A DNA stretch of 64,000 bases from Pycnococcus provasolii. Its lineage: Eukaryota > Chlorophyta > Pseudoscourfieldiophyceae > Pseudoscourfieldiales. Shown here piece after piece: positions 22,304-31,361 of the stretch. The notes beneath the pieces are model-generated. The model was not told the origin of the DNA. It saw only the letters and a list, made by a program, of their open reading frames with translations, and ran no database searches. The number at the start of each line of letters is the position of its first letter. Position 1 is the stretch's first letter. A program made the position numbers and the translations under genes. Location: assembly GCA_049487715.1 (NCBI GenBank), contig CP150574.1:310001-374000 (forward strand), written 5' to 3'.

Positions 22304-22705
22304 CAACCAACCAAAAATAACACAAAAACAGTGGTGGAGGTGTACAGCGCGTGGTGCGGCCCTTGCCTAGCGGTGATTCCTATGTGCAAGAAAGTGAAAA
22401 TTGAATACGAGGATGAATCGACTTACAACTACCTCGTGACCAAGTCAGATGGTATTGAGGAGCTTGCGGAATATCGCAACCTCAGTGAACCGCGCTTCAT
22501 CGTGTACAGGAACGGAAAAGTATTGGACACTGTCGTCGGCTGTCACGTCCCACACCTCGAGCGACTGATACGCGGAAACGTGCCCAACGACGCGAGCGCT
22601 GACGACCCAGAGGAGAACCCACGATTCTTGCAGCGCCGCGAGCGCCTTGCCGACGAGAAGGCGGCGGCTGATGCGGCTGCCGCCGCCGCGGCTGCAGGGA
22701 ACTAA
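21741..22705 (+). CDS. Thioredoxin-domain protein, NME8/dynein LC-like, two exons
   Basis: Exon 1 (21741-21828) and exon 2 (22332-22705) join in phase 1 over a 503-nt intron with a consensus GTAAGT donor, giving 153 residues. After the join the sequence reads GLKVVEVYSAWCGPCLAV, placing the redox-active WCGPC motif as in thioredoxin domains of outer-dynein-arm light chains and NME8/TXNDC3 proteins. The cis-Pro region (SEPRFIVYRNGKV) is also conserved. The C-terminus is an Ala-rich helix. Such proteins are often axonemal, so this hints at a flagellated stage, but a soluble cytosolic thioredoxin cannot be excluded. The intron holds (GA)n and (CA)n microsatellites. It ends about 200 bp from the convergent HCF136 gene. 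Confidence 0.85.
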
Positions 22706-22905
22706 GCTGTGTTGCCAAAAAAACATGTTCTTCCACACAACAGCACACACCTCGTAGTGAAAGCCAACCATGGGACAAAAGAGTTGACAAAACCCGCTTT
22801 TGTTTTACTCGCGCTTACACGTTGGCATGTACTCTGCGCTGCGCGCGACGTAGCACAGAGCGCCCTCGTCCCTTGTGCAGAAAAAAGGAGGACTCCCGCG
22901 CCTCT

Positions 22906-24158
22906 TTACGCCTTGCCGATGTAGCGCAGCAAAATTCCGTCGTTGCCAAGGATGAAGCCCTTATCCGGCGTGTCAAAACGAACTGCGTACAGGTTGCCCG
23001 CAAGGTCGTCAGCCTGCCTCTCGCGCTTCCACGAGTTGCCACCGTCCGTGGAGACGAGCAGCGTTCCGGAGCCGCCCACAGCCCACATCTTTTTTCGTTC
23101 TGGTAACCGATGTCGAGGATTCCAAATCCGCGGCTTCCCACCGTCTCCTCGTCAAAGTCCTCCTGCACACCCGTTCCCTTGGCGAAGAACATTCCTCCAC
23201 CTCGCGTAAGCATCCACAGGCCACCGTCTCTGCGCCAGCCCATGTTCTGCAGACGTCGCGCGGAGTTGCGGTTGTGCGGCTGCCAGAACGTCTGACCCGG
23301 CTCCCACGTCATGAAGAAGTTGCCTCGGCTGCTCACTGCCACGTACTTGCCGTCGTCGCTGCGAGCGATGGTGCTGAGCGTTCCGGTGTAGTACGACGCT
23401 CCGGAGATGCCGCTCGACACCGTGCGGTTGAGCGTGGCGTCGATGGTCTCCTCCACCGCCGCCTTCCACGTGTATCCGGTGTTGCTGGTGACGTAGATGG
23501 CACCCTGGTCGGTGGTCATCTCCGCCTGTCCCGCTCCTGGAAGCGCCTTGACAAGCACGGGCGTTCCAGGCAGCTTGGCGCTGAGTGGCACGCGCTCCCA
23601 GTTGTCCCCTCCGTCGGAGGTGTGCAGCATGATGGCTGGCTTGCCGACGATCCACCCTTCCTTTCCGGCGAACGAGATGCTGTTGAAGCGGTAGTTGATG
23701 TCGTCGCCGCTGGACTTGGAGACGTCGCGCGACTTCCACGTCTTTCCACCGTCGTTCGTTTCGAGGAGCGTCTGCCTGGATCCGAGAAGGAATCCTCGCT
23801 CGGGCTGGTCGGGGACGAACGAGATGTCCTGTAGAACGACCCCACTTTCAAGTCCTAGGTTGACTTTCTCCCACGAGTTTCCGATGCTGTTGGCGTTGCT
23901 GTCGTCCCCGAAAATGCCCGCGATCGCGGGTGCAACGGGCGTGAGCAGGGAAGACGCCGCCGCGGCGGTGAGCGTGGTGACACTTGATTGGAGAACGGCA
24001 CGGCGCGTGTTCACAGCAGCTGGCACGGAATCTGGCCCTGACGATGCATGAACGTGAACAGTGCGAAGGGTACGACCGTGAACCCTCCCTAACGTGGAGT
24101 TAGAGTTAGAGTGAGAGGACTTCACCCCATTGATTGATTTCTTCATGACAGGCGCCAT
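22906..24158 (-). CDS. HCF136: HCF136/Ycf48 photosystem II assembly factor, frame break at a homopolymer
   Basis: The protein matches HCF136, the lumenal seven-bladed propeller that binds newly made D1 and is required for photosystem II reaction-centre assembly. Repeated blade motifs such as LLETNDGGKTWKSRDV and MLHTSDGGDNWERVPL are visible. The N-terminus has a plastid transit region followed by a twin-arginine lumen signal (NTRRAVLQSS, then a hydrophobic stretch ending VAPAIA), consistent with Tat import. From the Met at 24158 the frame holds to about 23096, where a run of six T (23090-23095, A on the coding strand) puts the last 60 residues (MWAVGGSGTLLVSTDGGN... LLRYIGKA) in another frame. 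One added base would restore the family's normal length of about 417 residues, so a sequencing or assembly error is likely. Confidence 0.93.
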
Positions 24159-24553
24159 GGCACTACTTGTGATCGAGAAAGGGACAGAGAGGGGCGGAAA
24201 GCGAGACCAGTTGCCAGTCGCACCACACAGGTAGGTCTGCAGGATAAGTCTATGCATAGGGTCCCGAGGGGATTTCTTCCGGGGCCCCAACCAAACAAGA
24301 CCACCTATTTTAGACCTCACCTCAGGCTGACTTGACTGGTGAGGGAGTCCATAGGGGCATCCTGTGCCACAAACTCAACATCATGCTTTGCTTTGCGTAG
24401 GTACATCTGTGGTCCTCCGTGCGGGTTCCTCGGCCCCAGGGGGATACACCATAGGTCCTTAGGTGTTTTCTGTGTCCGGGGTGGGGGGGGCCGTAGCGTT
24501 CCCGTTATCTTCTTCTATCTCCTGTGTGCTCAGACTGCCTGTGGGTCACTAAT
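24159..24553. promoter_or_regulatory. Shared divergent promoter interval of HCF136 and CYP38
   Basis: About 395 bp separate the start codons of two divergently transcribed genes whose products both work in the thylakoid lumen on photosystem II. No TTAGGG tract occurs here. A bidirectional promoter is inferred from arrangement, not from a visible motif. Confidence 0.5.
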
Positions 24554-25999
24554 ATGGCTCCTCTCTCACGCACTCATGTTCATGTGCGTTTACAGACACG
24601 TACACTTTCAGGGGTTTCGTTTATGCGATCACCTCTTCTAACCCAGAGCTCGAGCTCGAGTCACCGACGAGTCACACCGCGTTACGTCGCGTTACGGGCG
24701 GTTGTAAGGAATCGTGATGATGATTATGATGATAATGGCAACATCAACGCTCGTGATGATGGTGATCATCAACATCAACGTCACACGTCATTTGTTTTGT
24801 CACCCAAGCAAGTCGCGGCGTCCCTGCTTGCCGCAGCATCCATGACAATAGCATCAGCGACGGCGACACCACCACCCGCGGCGCTCGCCGCGCCGCTCAA
24901 AACCTCGCAGTTCGGAAACGTCAAGAACCCCGCGGCTCTGCTCAGATACGCGCTGCCCGTCGAAAACAAGGACATCAGGAACGTACAAGCTGCACTCGAG
25001 CGCATCTCAGACGACGAACGCATACCCGCCAACAAGGCGAGGAGGCTCAAGCTCAAGCAGGACATCAGCGCCGCGAGCGACGCGCTCAACGGAGGTCGAA
25101 AGGCCATCCTGGCGGCGAACGCAGGCGCCGCGACGCAGCTTGACGCTCTCGCCAAGGGACTCGACGAGTTTGTGGCAATTGTCGAAAACGCGGGAAGCGA
25201 CAAGGGACTCGAAGGAGAGGCGAACCTGCAGCAGATACCCATCAAACAGGAAGCCCTGCTGAACATCGTCGGTGCCGTCGAGCAGGGCATGGTCAAGGGC
25301 ATGGCGTACGACGTGCCGAAGCAGTACGCCGAATCCATGCCGACACTGCTCGGCCGTGCGACGGTGGAGGTGGAGCTGCAGATCGCAAACCCGCCGAACG
25401 CAGCGAGCGGTGACGACGGAAGGAGAAAGATGACGCTCGAGCTTGACGGGTACAATGCTCCCGTGACCGCCGGACGGTTTCTCAGCCTCGTGGAGAGCGG
25501 CAAGTACAATAACGTGAAGATCAACCGCGCGGACGGGTTCCTCGTGCAGGCGTCTGGCGGCGGCGCGACGTCAGATCCCATCCCGCTGGAGATTCGCGTC
25601 GCGAATGCCAACCGCGGTGCGCCTCCGGAGTACGGAATGACGTTTGAGGACCTTGGGATGTACCAGGACTCGCCGCAGCTCAACTTCAACGCGCTTGGCA
25701 CGCTTGGAATGGCGCACAGTGAGAGCGATGCCAACGATGCCACCTCTCAATTCTTCTGGGCCATCCCCGATCCGAGGCAGGGCAGCCTTCTCGACGGCCG
25801 ATTTGCGGTTTTCGGGTACACAACTTCAGGCATGGAAGCCGTGCGCGAGCTCAGCCAGGGTGACGTGATCAAGAGTATGCGCGTGGTGGCTGGGAAGGAC
25901 AACTTGATCCGCCCAAAGGGCTACGAGGCTCCCGCATCAGCGCCTGCGGTGGCGGCAGCGACTGAGGAGGCTGATGGTGGCAGTAGCAGCAGCGAGTAA
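24554..25999 (+). CDS. CYP38: CYP38/TLP40 thylakoid-lumen cyclophilin-like protein
   Basis: From the ATG at 24554 the protein has 481 residues. After a Ser/Arg-rich plastid transit region comes a hydrophobic lumen-targeting segment (VAASLLAAASMTIASATATP, ending AALAAP). The middle is the helical domain typical of CYP38 (LPVENKDIRNVQAALERISD), and the C-terminal half is the cyclophilin fold (LDGYNAPVTAGRFLSLVESG, TSQFFWAIPD, DGRFAVFGYTTSGM). CYP38 is required for assembly and repair of photosystem II and regulates a lumenal phosphatase; plant members lack rotamase activity. Unlike neighbouring HCF136 its signal has no twin arginine and is probably Sec-dependent. Two further in-frame Met lie downstream, so the exact start is uncertain. 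Confidence 0.94.
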   Translation: MAPLSRTHVHVRLQTRTLSGVSFMRSPLLTQSSSSSHRRVTPRYVALRAVVRNRDDDYDDNGNINARDDGDHQHQRHTSFVLSPKQVAASLLAAASMTIASATATPPPAALAAPLKTSQFGNVKNPAALLRYALPVENKDIRNVQAALERISDDERIPANKARRLKLKQDISAASDALNGGRKAILAANAGAATQLDALAKGLDEFVAIVENAGSDKGLEGEANLQQIPIKQEALLNIVGAVEQGMVKGMAYDVPKQYAESMPTLLGRATVEVELQIANPPNAASGDDGRRKMTLELDGYNAPVTAGRFLSLVESGKYNNVKINRADGFLVQASGGGATSDPIPLEIRVANANRGAPPEYGMTFEDLGMYQDSPQLNFNALGTLGMAHSESDANDATSQFFWAIPDPRQGSLLDGRFAVFGYTTSGMEAVRELSQGDVIKSMRVVAGKDNLIRPKGYEAPASAPAVAAATEEADGGSSSSE

Positions 26000-26095
26000 G
26001 CAAGACGTAAAAAAACAAAAAAATTCTTTGTTGTTTCAAGGACGTTGAGATTTACATAGGACGTTGAGGTATGTATTAGTAGTGTTGTCGCTACC

Positions 26096-27172
26096 TTACG
26101 ACTCGCCGTCTGTCCAATCAAAGTCGCCAACAGACTTCCGGTCAACGAAGCATGATTCTTCTGCCTTATGACCAACGCATGTTCCAATACGCTCACCACG
26201 GCACACAAGTCGCGTGATGGAGTCCGGCTCGCCGAGAAGGCTGAAGACGACGATGGGGATGTTGTTCTCCTTGCACAGCGTGACGGCGGTGGCGTCCATG
26301 ACACCGAGCTCGTCAAACGTCACGTCGCGGTAGCTGAGAAATCTGATGTGCTCCGCATCCGCATGCTTCTCCGGATCCTTGTCATACACGCCGTTCACCT
26401 TCGTCGCCTTGAGAAACACCTCGGCGTCGATTTCCGCCGCGCGCAGAGCCGCCGCAGTGTCTGTGGTAAAGTACGGGTTGCCCGTGCCGCCGCCAAAGAT
26501 GACGACGCGGCCGCGCTCGAGATGTCGCACGGCTTTTCGCCGTATGTACGGTTCAGCGCACTCCTTGATTTCGAGCGCAGTCTGCACGCGTGTGGGCACA
26601 CCGCACGACTCAACCGCCGCCTGCAGTGCCATGGCGTTCATGACGGTAGCAAGCATTCCCATGTAGTCAGCCGACGCGCGGTCGATTCCGCTGTACGCGG
26701 ACGCGCCGCGGAAGAAGTTCCCCCCTCCCACGACGATGGATACCTCGACGCCCTCGCTAGCCACCTGTGCCACCTGTCTCGCGACAGCCTGTATGGTGTC
26801 AGGACAGATTCCGAATCCCTGCTCGCCTTGGAGCGCCTCTCCGCTCACCTTGAGTAGAATGCGCTTCCAGCGGTTATTTGCTTTGTTGTTTCCTGTGGTG
26901 CTATTCGCCGCGTTGTTCGTCGCGAGTGCGTCCGACTGCGTTTGGATTCGGGAAGAGCTCCCCGTATTTTGCTGCTGTCGTGCGTGTATGATGGTTTTCT
27001 TCTTCTTAACATGCGCATCTTTCTTTTGCGCATCACCACCCTTCTTAAGTTTCTTCGAGGCATTCTTCTGGGATCCCAAGGCACGAGAAGGGGAGGACGC
27101 GGACGACGACGCAGCTAAGCAAGTGTGCCTGCGTGAGCCAAATGCCAAAGAGGAGCGATGCAGAGGCAGCAT
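26096..27172 (-). CDS. Plastid uridylate (UMP) kinase, bacterial PyrH type
   Basis: The 358-residue protein contains a complete PyrH-type UMP kinase of the amino-acid-kinase family: [19 protein letters not shown] (about 104-122), the [10 protein letters not shown] nucleotide loop, [37 protein letters not shown] and [14 protein letters not shown]. It phosphorylates UMP to UDP. This bacterial hexameric enzyme differs from the cytosolic eukaryotic UMP/CMP kinase and is found in plastids of plants and algae, where it supports plastid transcript accumulation. The first 100 residues are Lys/Ser/Thr/Asn-rich and basic, as expected of a transit peptide. It is convergent with CYP38 with about 96 bp between stop codons. 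Confidence 0.95.
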   Translation of the reverse strand: MLPLHRSSLAFGSRRHTCLAASSSASSPSRALGSQKNASKKLKKGGDAQKKDAHVKKKKTIIHARQQQNTGSSSRIQTQSDALATNNAANSTTGNNKANNRWKRILLKVSGEALQGEQGFGICPDTIQAVARQVAQVASEGVEVSIVVGGGNFFRGASAYSGIDRASADYMGMLATVMNAMALQAAVESCGVPTRVQTALEIKECAEPYIRRKAVRHLERGRVVIFGGGTGNPYFTTDTAAALRAAEIDAEVFLKATKVNGVYDKDPEKHADAEHIRFLSYRDVTFDELGVMDATAVTLCKENNIPIVVFSLLGEPDSITRLVCRGERIGTCVGHKAEESCFVDRKSVGDFDWTDGES

Positions 27173-27768
27173 AGATTCGACCAGTGTGGCTTAATGTCTT
27201 GAATGAAGAAATAGGAAAAGTGAAATAAAATGAAATGGGGATAAGACAAATGTCGGAAAGGAAATGGGACGGGACGCGCCGCCAAAAGCAAAACCGGGTT
27301 GAGAGTCGGGGATAAGCTTTTTGAGCGGGGCGCCCAGCAGTTGGTTGATGAGGAGGGGGGGAACTGCCGCCCTAACCCTAATCCTAACCCTAACCCTAAC
27401 CCTAACCCTAACCCTAACCCTAACCCTAACCCTAACCCTAACCCTAACTTTCTAGCTTTCTAGCTAGGGTTTCTTCGGGTCCCAATTGGTTTTTTTCCCC
27501 TTCCTCCCTCTCCGGCAGTCCGGCTGTCCGGACGCCGTCGGGAACGAGCGTGAGTTGGCGCGCAAACCCCCCCCGCAAAGCAGGCCGACGGTAACTCTCC
27601 TATTTCTTCTTGTCATTTTCAATCCCGCTCTCTTGTGTGTCTCACAAGTGTGTTTCTTGTCTCTCATGTCCTCCCTTGAGCCTCAGGAGTCCGCTGAAGA
27701 GTCATCCGGTGTTCTTGTGCTGGGTGAAGATGATGATGATGGTGATGAGGAACTTGTTGTGGATAGAC
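27173..27768. other. Divergent promoter interval (UMP kinase / SRA-SET gene)
   Basis: The interval contains the longest telomere-like tract of the window (27370-27448). An alternative upstream ATG at 27666 opens a plausible acidic peptide (MSSLEPQESAEESSG...) but in a different frame from the SRA-SET protein, so a frameshift or an unrecognised intron near 27760 is possible. Confidence 0.55.
27370..27448. repeat. Telomere-like CCCTAA tract (about 13 units)
   Basis: Thirteen nearly perfect CCCTAA units with one TCCTAA variant form the longest such tract here. It lies 198 bp from the UMP kinase start and about 220-320 bp from the SRA-SET gene start. Confidence 0.95.
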
Positions 27769-30700
27769 ATGTCGCCTGCGCCTGCCTCCTCAGCGGGTGC
27801 CGATGCTGGCCCGTCGTCGTCAAAGCAGGAGCGAAAGAGGCGGGCGGCGGCGCCAGCCTCGCTCGAAGAGAATAAGGATGACCTAGGAGATGACGACGAC
27901 GACGACGACGACTTCGAAGAGCAGGACCAAAAGGGAAAGAAGGTGGCGAAGACCCCAACTCCGCAGAAGAAGAAACCGAGGACGGACGAGCAGCCTGCCG
28001 CGAACGGGCAGAAGGCGTCGCCGGGGACCTTCCCATATGCGGCACGAACCGTACGCAAGTGGTTCGGGACGAAGCGCAACGGCAAGTTTTTCTACGGAAC
28101 CGTCGCGGAGTTCTACCCTGAAGAGCGATGGTGGCTCGTCAAGTTCGAGGACGGCGACAGGGAGGAGTACGAAGAGCACGAGCTGCTTGAACACCTCTAC
28201 GACGGACCGCGAGAGACAAAAAAGGCGCCACCGCCGCAACCACCAAGCAAGGCGAAGGCAAAGGCGAAGGCGAAACCTACTGCGCCACCACCACCTTCGG
28301 CACCGATCGCGCCTGCTCCCACCCCTACGAAAAAGAGGAAAAGCGCCGTTATCACCGACGACGACGACGAACAACAACAACCGCAACAGAGGGGCACTCC
28401 GAAGCGTGCCGCAGCGGTAAAGGGGAAGGAAAAAATGGCTGCTGCTGCATCTGGCAGTGGAGACGACGACGACGACGAACAACAACCGCAACAGAGGAGT
28501 ACTCCGAAGCGTGCCGCAGCGAAAAAGGGGAAGGAGAAGCTGGCGACTTCGCTCTCCGACGACAGTGTGGCATACGCGGCGTGCATACCGCTGAAGCGAT
28601 CTAAGGACGTGAGTGCCCTGTCGGGTCAAGGCATTGTCGACCACGAGCATGCTGATGCGGGGAAGGAGGTCTACGTGTGCCTACCTCAGCCGCTTGATGT
28701 GCTGACGCGGCACCATAAGAGTTGCAAGTGCGCGCAGTGCCAAGCAGGCACCTCGAAAGGCAAAGCCAAGGGTGGCGGTTCCAAGATTGCCAAGGCACAG
28801 CAGCAGAGCCGCACAAAGGGTGACGGCGAGGCTCCTGCGAGCGTAAGCGGCATGCCCAAGGTGTGCGAGCTCGCGTCAGGGCAGGGTGACTTTATCGTCG
28901 GCAGCGAGTACGACAAGAGGTTAGAGGCAGAGGAGAATGCTCTTGGCGCGGAGACGGTCGGATCACATTTGCTCGGTAAGGATTGGCGTAATCTCGTGAC
29001 TTACGAGAAGCGCGTACTCTTCTCCAAGCAGCTGATTACAGACTCATTGCTGGGAAGTGCAGTCGACACGATGAAGAAGCCCCTCGTGCGCGGCTGCAAG
29101 GCAGAGAACGGCAGGCTCGTGTGCTTGCCTGTTGACGCCGAGGCTGAGAAGGAGGACATTGACATGGTGACGAGCATCCAGGAGCAGTACGATACAGAGT
29201 TAGCGCTGCAGACGGAGATCGAGGAAAAACGCTACGCTAAGTACGGCGGCGTGGACCCCACGACGGGCAAAAGGATGAGCAAACGCCCAGACCTAACAAC
29301 GCGTACCGTGCTCACAGAGCGTGGTGCGTTTATGTCAAAGGTGATTGGTGCGCCGCGTGGCGTGCCGCACGGCAAAAGCTTTGTGTCGCGTGCATGCCTT
29401 GCTCTCTGCGGGGCTCACACGCCGCCCATCGCGGGTATCGACACCATGGCTTTGCAAGGCAAGACTAAGGCTGCCGTCGCCGTGTCGATCGTCATGGCTG
29501 GCGGGTACGAGGACGACGCCGATGCTGCGGACGTTTTCCCATACACCGGGGCGGGTGGCAACGATCTTCTGCATACGTCAAGGCAGATATACGATCAGAG
29601 GGTGGATGCAAAAAGCGACGCTCGCGCCAACGCCGCCATGGCGGCGAGCTGCGAGCTTGGTATTCCCATTCGCGTGATCCGCGGGAATTCGAACAATGAA
29701 AGGAAGCGGGACGATTATTGCTACGACGGCCTGTACCGCGTTGCGGGATGCTGGTTCGAGGTGGGCTTTAGCGGCTACCGCGTGGTGAAATTCCGAATGG
29801 AGCGCATGGAGGGGCAGCCTGCAACCACCAGCGCGAGCGTGCATTTCAAGCAGAAGGCGGGCCAAACGCTTCGGAAGGACACCAAGGCAACCGATCGTCC
29901 TGGCCTCGTGCTAGCAGACATCACGATGGGTCTTGGGAAGATTCCCATCCCCGTCGTCAACACGCTGGACAAGAGCAACAGGTATTGGGCGCCTACAATG
30001 ATCCCGGTGAAGCTGGTGCCTCGCAAAGATGGCATGCCAAACACGGTGGATGATATCAGCAAGGCAATTGATGAGAAAATTGATGCGGTATTTTCCAAGG
30101 AAAAGACGCGAATGCTCGAAGGAGCGTCGAAGAGCGATGTGGTGTCGGACGAGGAGGTACGCGAGTCGCTCAGGCGGCGTATCTTCGTCTACCTCGCAGA
30201 CAGCGTACGCTCGGAATCCGTGCCCGTGCCGAAGCCACCGTACGAGCGAGCTCGCGACGAGTTCCTGGCGCGCAATCCCGATCGTGACGCTTCAAAGTTT
30301 GTCGACGCGAAGGCGTTTCACGACAACAAGCTGAAGGATATGAACGTGCTCGGCGGAATGAACACTGACGTCCCTTACTCGATTAGGCGCACTTCCGCGT
30401 CAATGTTCGCGAGCTGCATGTTCATCTACGAGTCTCTGCACGAGCAAAGCGAGCAGGCTGTGGTCCGGAACGGTCCGACGAAGCGCCTCGAGGTGTACCG
30501 CACGGAGGGCAAGGGCTGGGGAGTGCGCTGCTGGGATCAAATTGAAGCTGGTGACTTTGTCTGCGAGTTTACAGGAGAGATTCTTTCGAATGATGAGGCT
30601 GCCACACGCTGCAAAGCGAACGATCATGCCAACGAGTACATGTTTGAACTTGGGTCAAGCGGCGTGAATAAACTCGGATGTCTGCTTGATCCTATGAAGC

Positions 30701-31167
30701 ACCGTGGTGAGCTTGAGGAAAATGTGGATGGTTTTGACGCGGAAAGGTACCTCGCAAGATGTGAGGCGGAGGAAAAGGGCGAAGAAATCGACGAGGACGA
30801 CGACCGACAGATAGCCTCACCCTCTGCGATCCGTGCGATGTTGAAGGCTGGTGGTGTTAGCAACGATGAGGCGATGACAGGCTTCGAGCTTGACGGGCTG
30901 CGCGGCGGATCCGTGGCGCGCTTGATCAATACGAGCAAAGAACCAAACCTGTTCATTCAGATGGTGTGTACGAGCGAGAACTGGGATATCCGGCAGGCTC
31001 GGCTGTGCCTTTTTGCGATGAAGCAAATTCCTGCTATGACTGAGCTGACGTACGACTACGGCACGTTGTACCAGACGAGGTTCGAGGAAGGCGACGCCGA
31101 GGAGGAAATTAAGCGTGTCGGCGCGTCCGGGGGATACGTGCAAACCCTGCAACGTGGAAGCCGATAG
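27769..31167 (+). CDS. SRA-SET histone methyltransferase-like protein with altered SET motif
   Basis: From the ATG at 27769 the protein has 1,132 residues (frame open back to 27610). An N-terminal acidic, Lys/Pro-rich region includes a Tudor-like segment (KWFGTKRNGKFFYGTVAEFY). The SRA/YDG domain lies at about nt 29340-29860 (GVPHGKSFVSR ... ASCELGIPIRVIRG ... YCYDGLYRVAGCWFEVG), the module that reads methylated DNA in plant SUVH and animal UHRF proteins. The SET domain follows (LEVYRTEGKGWGVRCWDQI, then ELTYDYG). Features differ from active SUVH enzymes: the usual NHSC is NTSK in RLINTSKEPNL (30919-30951), no nine-Cys pre-SET or Cys-rich post-SET is seen, and an acidic insert of about 70 residues splits the SET domain. 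It may be a methyl-DNA reader with weak or no methyltransferase activity. Confidence 0.88.
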   Translation: MSPAPASSAGADAGPSSSKQERKRRAAAPASLEENKDDLGDDDDDDDDFEEQDQKGKKVAKTPTPQKKKPRTDEQPAANGQKASPGTFPYAARTVRKWFGTKRNGKFFYGTVAEFYPEERWWLVKFEDGDREEYEEHELLEHLYDGPRETKKAPPPQPPSKAKAKAKAKPTAPPPPSAPIAPAPTPTKKRKSAVITDDDDEQQQPQQRGTPKRAAAVKGKEKMAAAASGSGDDDDDEQQPQQRSTPKRAAAKKGKEKLATSLSDDSVAYAACIPLKRSKDVSALSGQGIVDHEHADAGKEVYVCLPQPLDVLTRHHKSCKCAQCQAGTSKGKAKGGGSKIAKAQQQSRTKGDGEAPASVSGMPKVCELASGQGDFIVGSEYDKRLEAEENALGAETVGSHLLGKDWRNLVTYEKRVLFSKQLITDSLLGSAVDTMKKPLVRGCKAENGRLVCLPVDAEAEKEDIDMVTSIQEQYDTELALQTEIEEKRYAKYGGVDPTTGKRMSKRPDLTTRTVLTERGAFMSKVIGAPRGVPHGKSFVSRACLALCGAHTPPIAGIDTMALQGKTKAAVAVSIVMAGGYEDDADAADVFPYTGAGGNDLLHTSRQIYDQRVDAKSDARANAAMAASCELGIPIRVIRGNSNNERKRDDYCYDGLYRVAGCWFEVGFSGYRVVKFRMERMEGQPATTSASVHFKQKAGQTLRKDTKATDRPGLVLADITMGLGKIPIPVVNTLDKSNRYWAPTMIPVKLVPRKDGMPNTVDDISKAIDEKIDAVFSKEKTRMLEGASKSDVVSDEEVRESLRRRIFVYLADSVRSESVPVPKPPYERARDEFLARNPDRDASKFVDAKAFHDNKLKDMNVLGGMNTDVPYSIRRTSASMFASCMFIYESLHEQSEQAVVRNGPTKRLEVYRTEGKGWGVRCWDQIEAGDFVCEFTGEILSNDEAATRCKANDHANEYMFELGSSGVNKLGCLLDPMKHRGELEENVDGFDAERYLARCEAEEKGEEIDEDDDRQIASPSAIRAMLKAGGVSNDEAMTGFELDGLRGGSVARLINTSKEPNLFIQMVCTSENWDIRQARLCLFAMKQIPAMTELTYDYGTLYQTRFEEGDAEEEIKRVGASGGYVQTLQRGSR

Positions 31168-31361
31168 GCACCTTTTGCACATGTTGTAACTGCTCTTAAA
31201 GATCGCTCATTCGAGGTTTCTCCAATAGATGGCCAGACTCGATCATTGCGTACGCAACCGATCCGACGTCATCGGGGAAGTACATCATCGATGCCGTAAG
31301 AAGGACGCACACACGAGGCTTGGTTAATGTAATGTTGAGTTTTACTGGTAAGAACAAAGAA

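Noticed and set aside
27370-27448. Chromosome end (true telomere)
   Set aside because: Intact genes lie on both sides of this and all other tracts.
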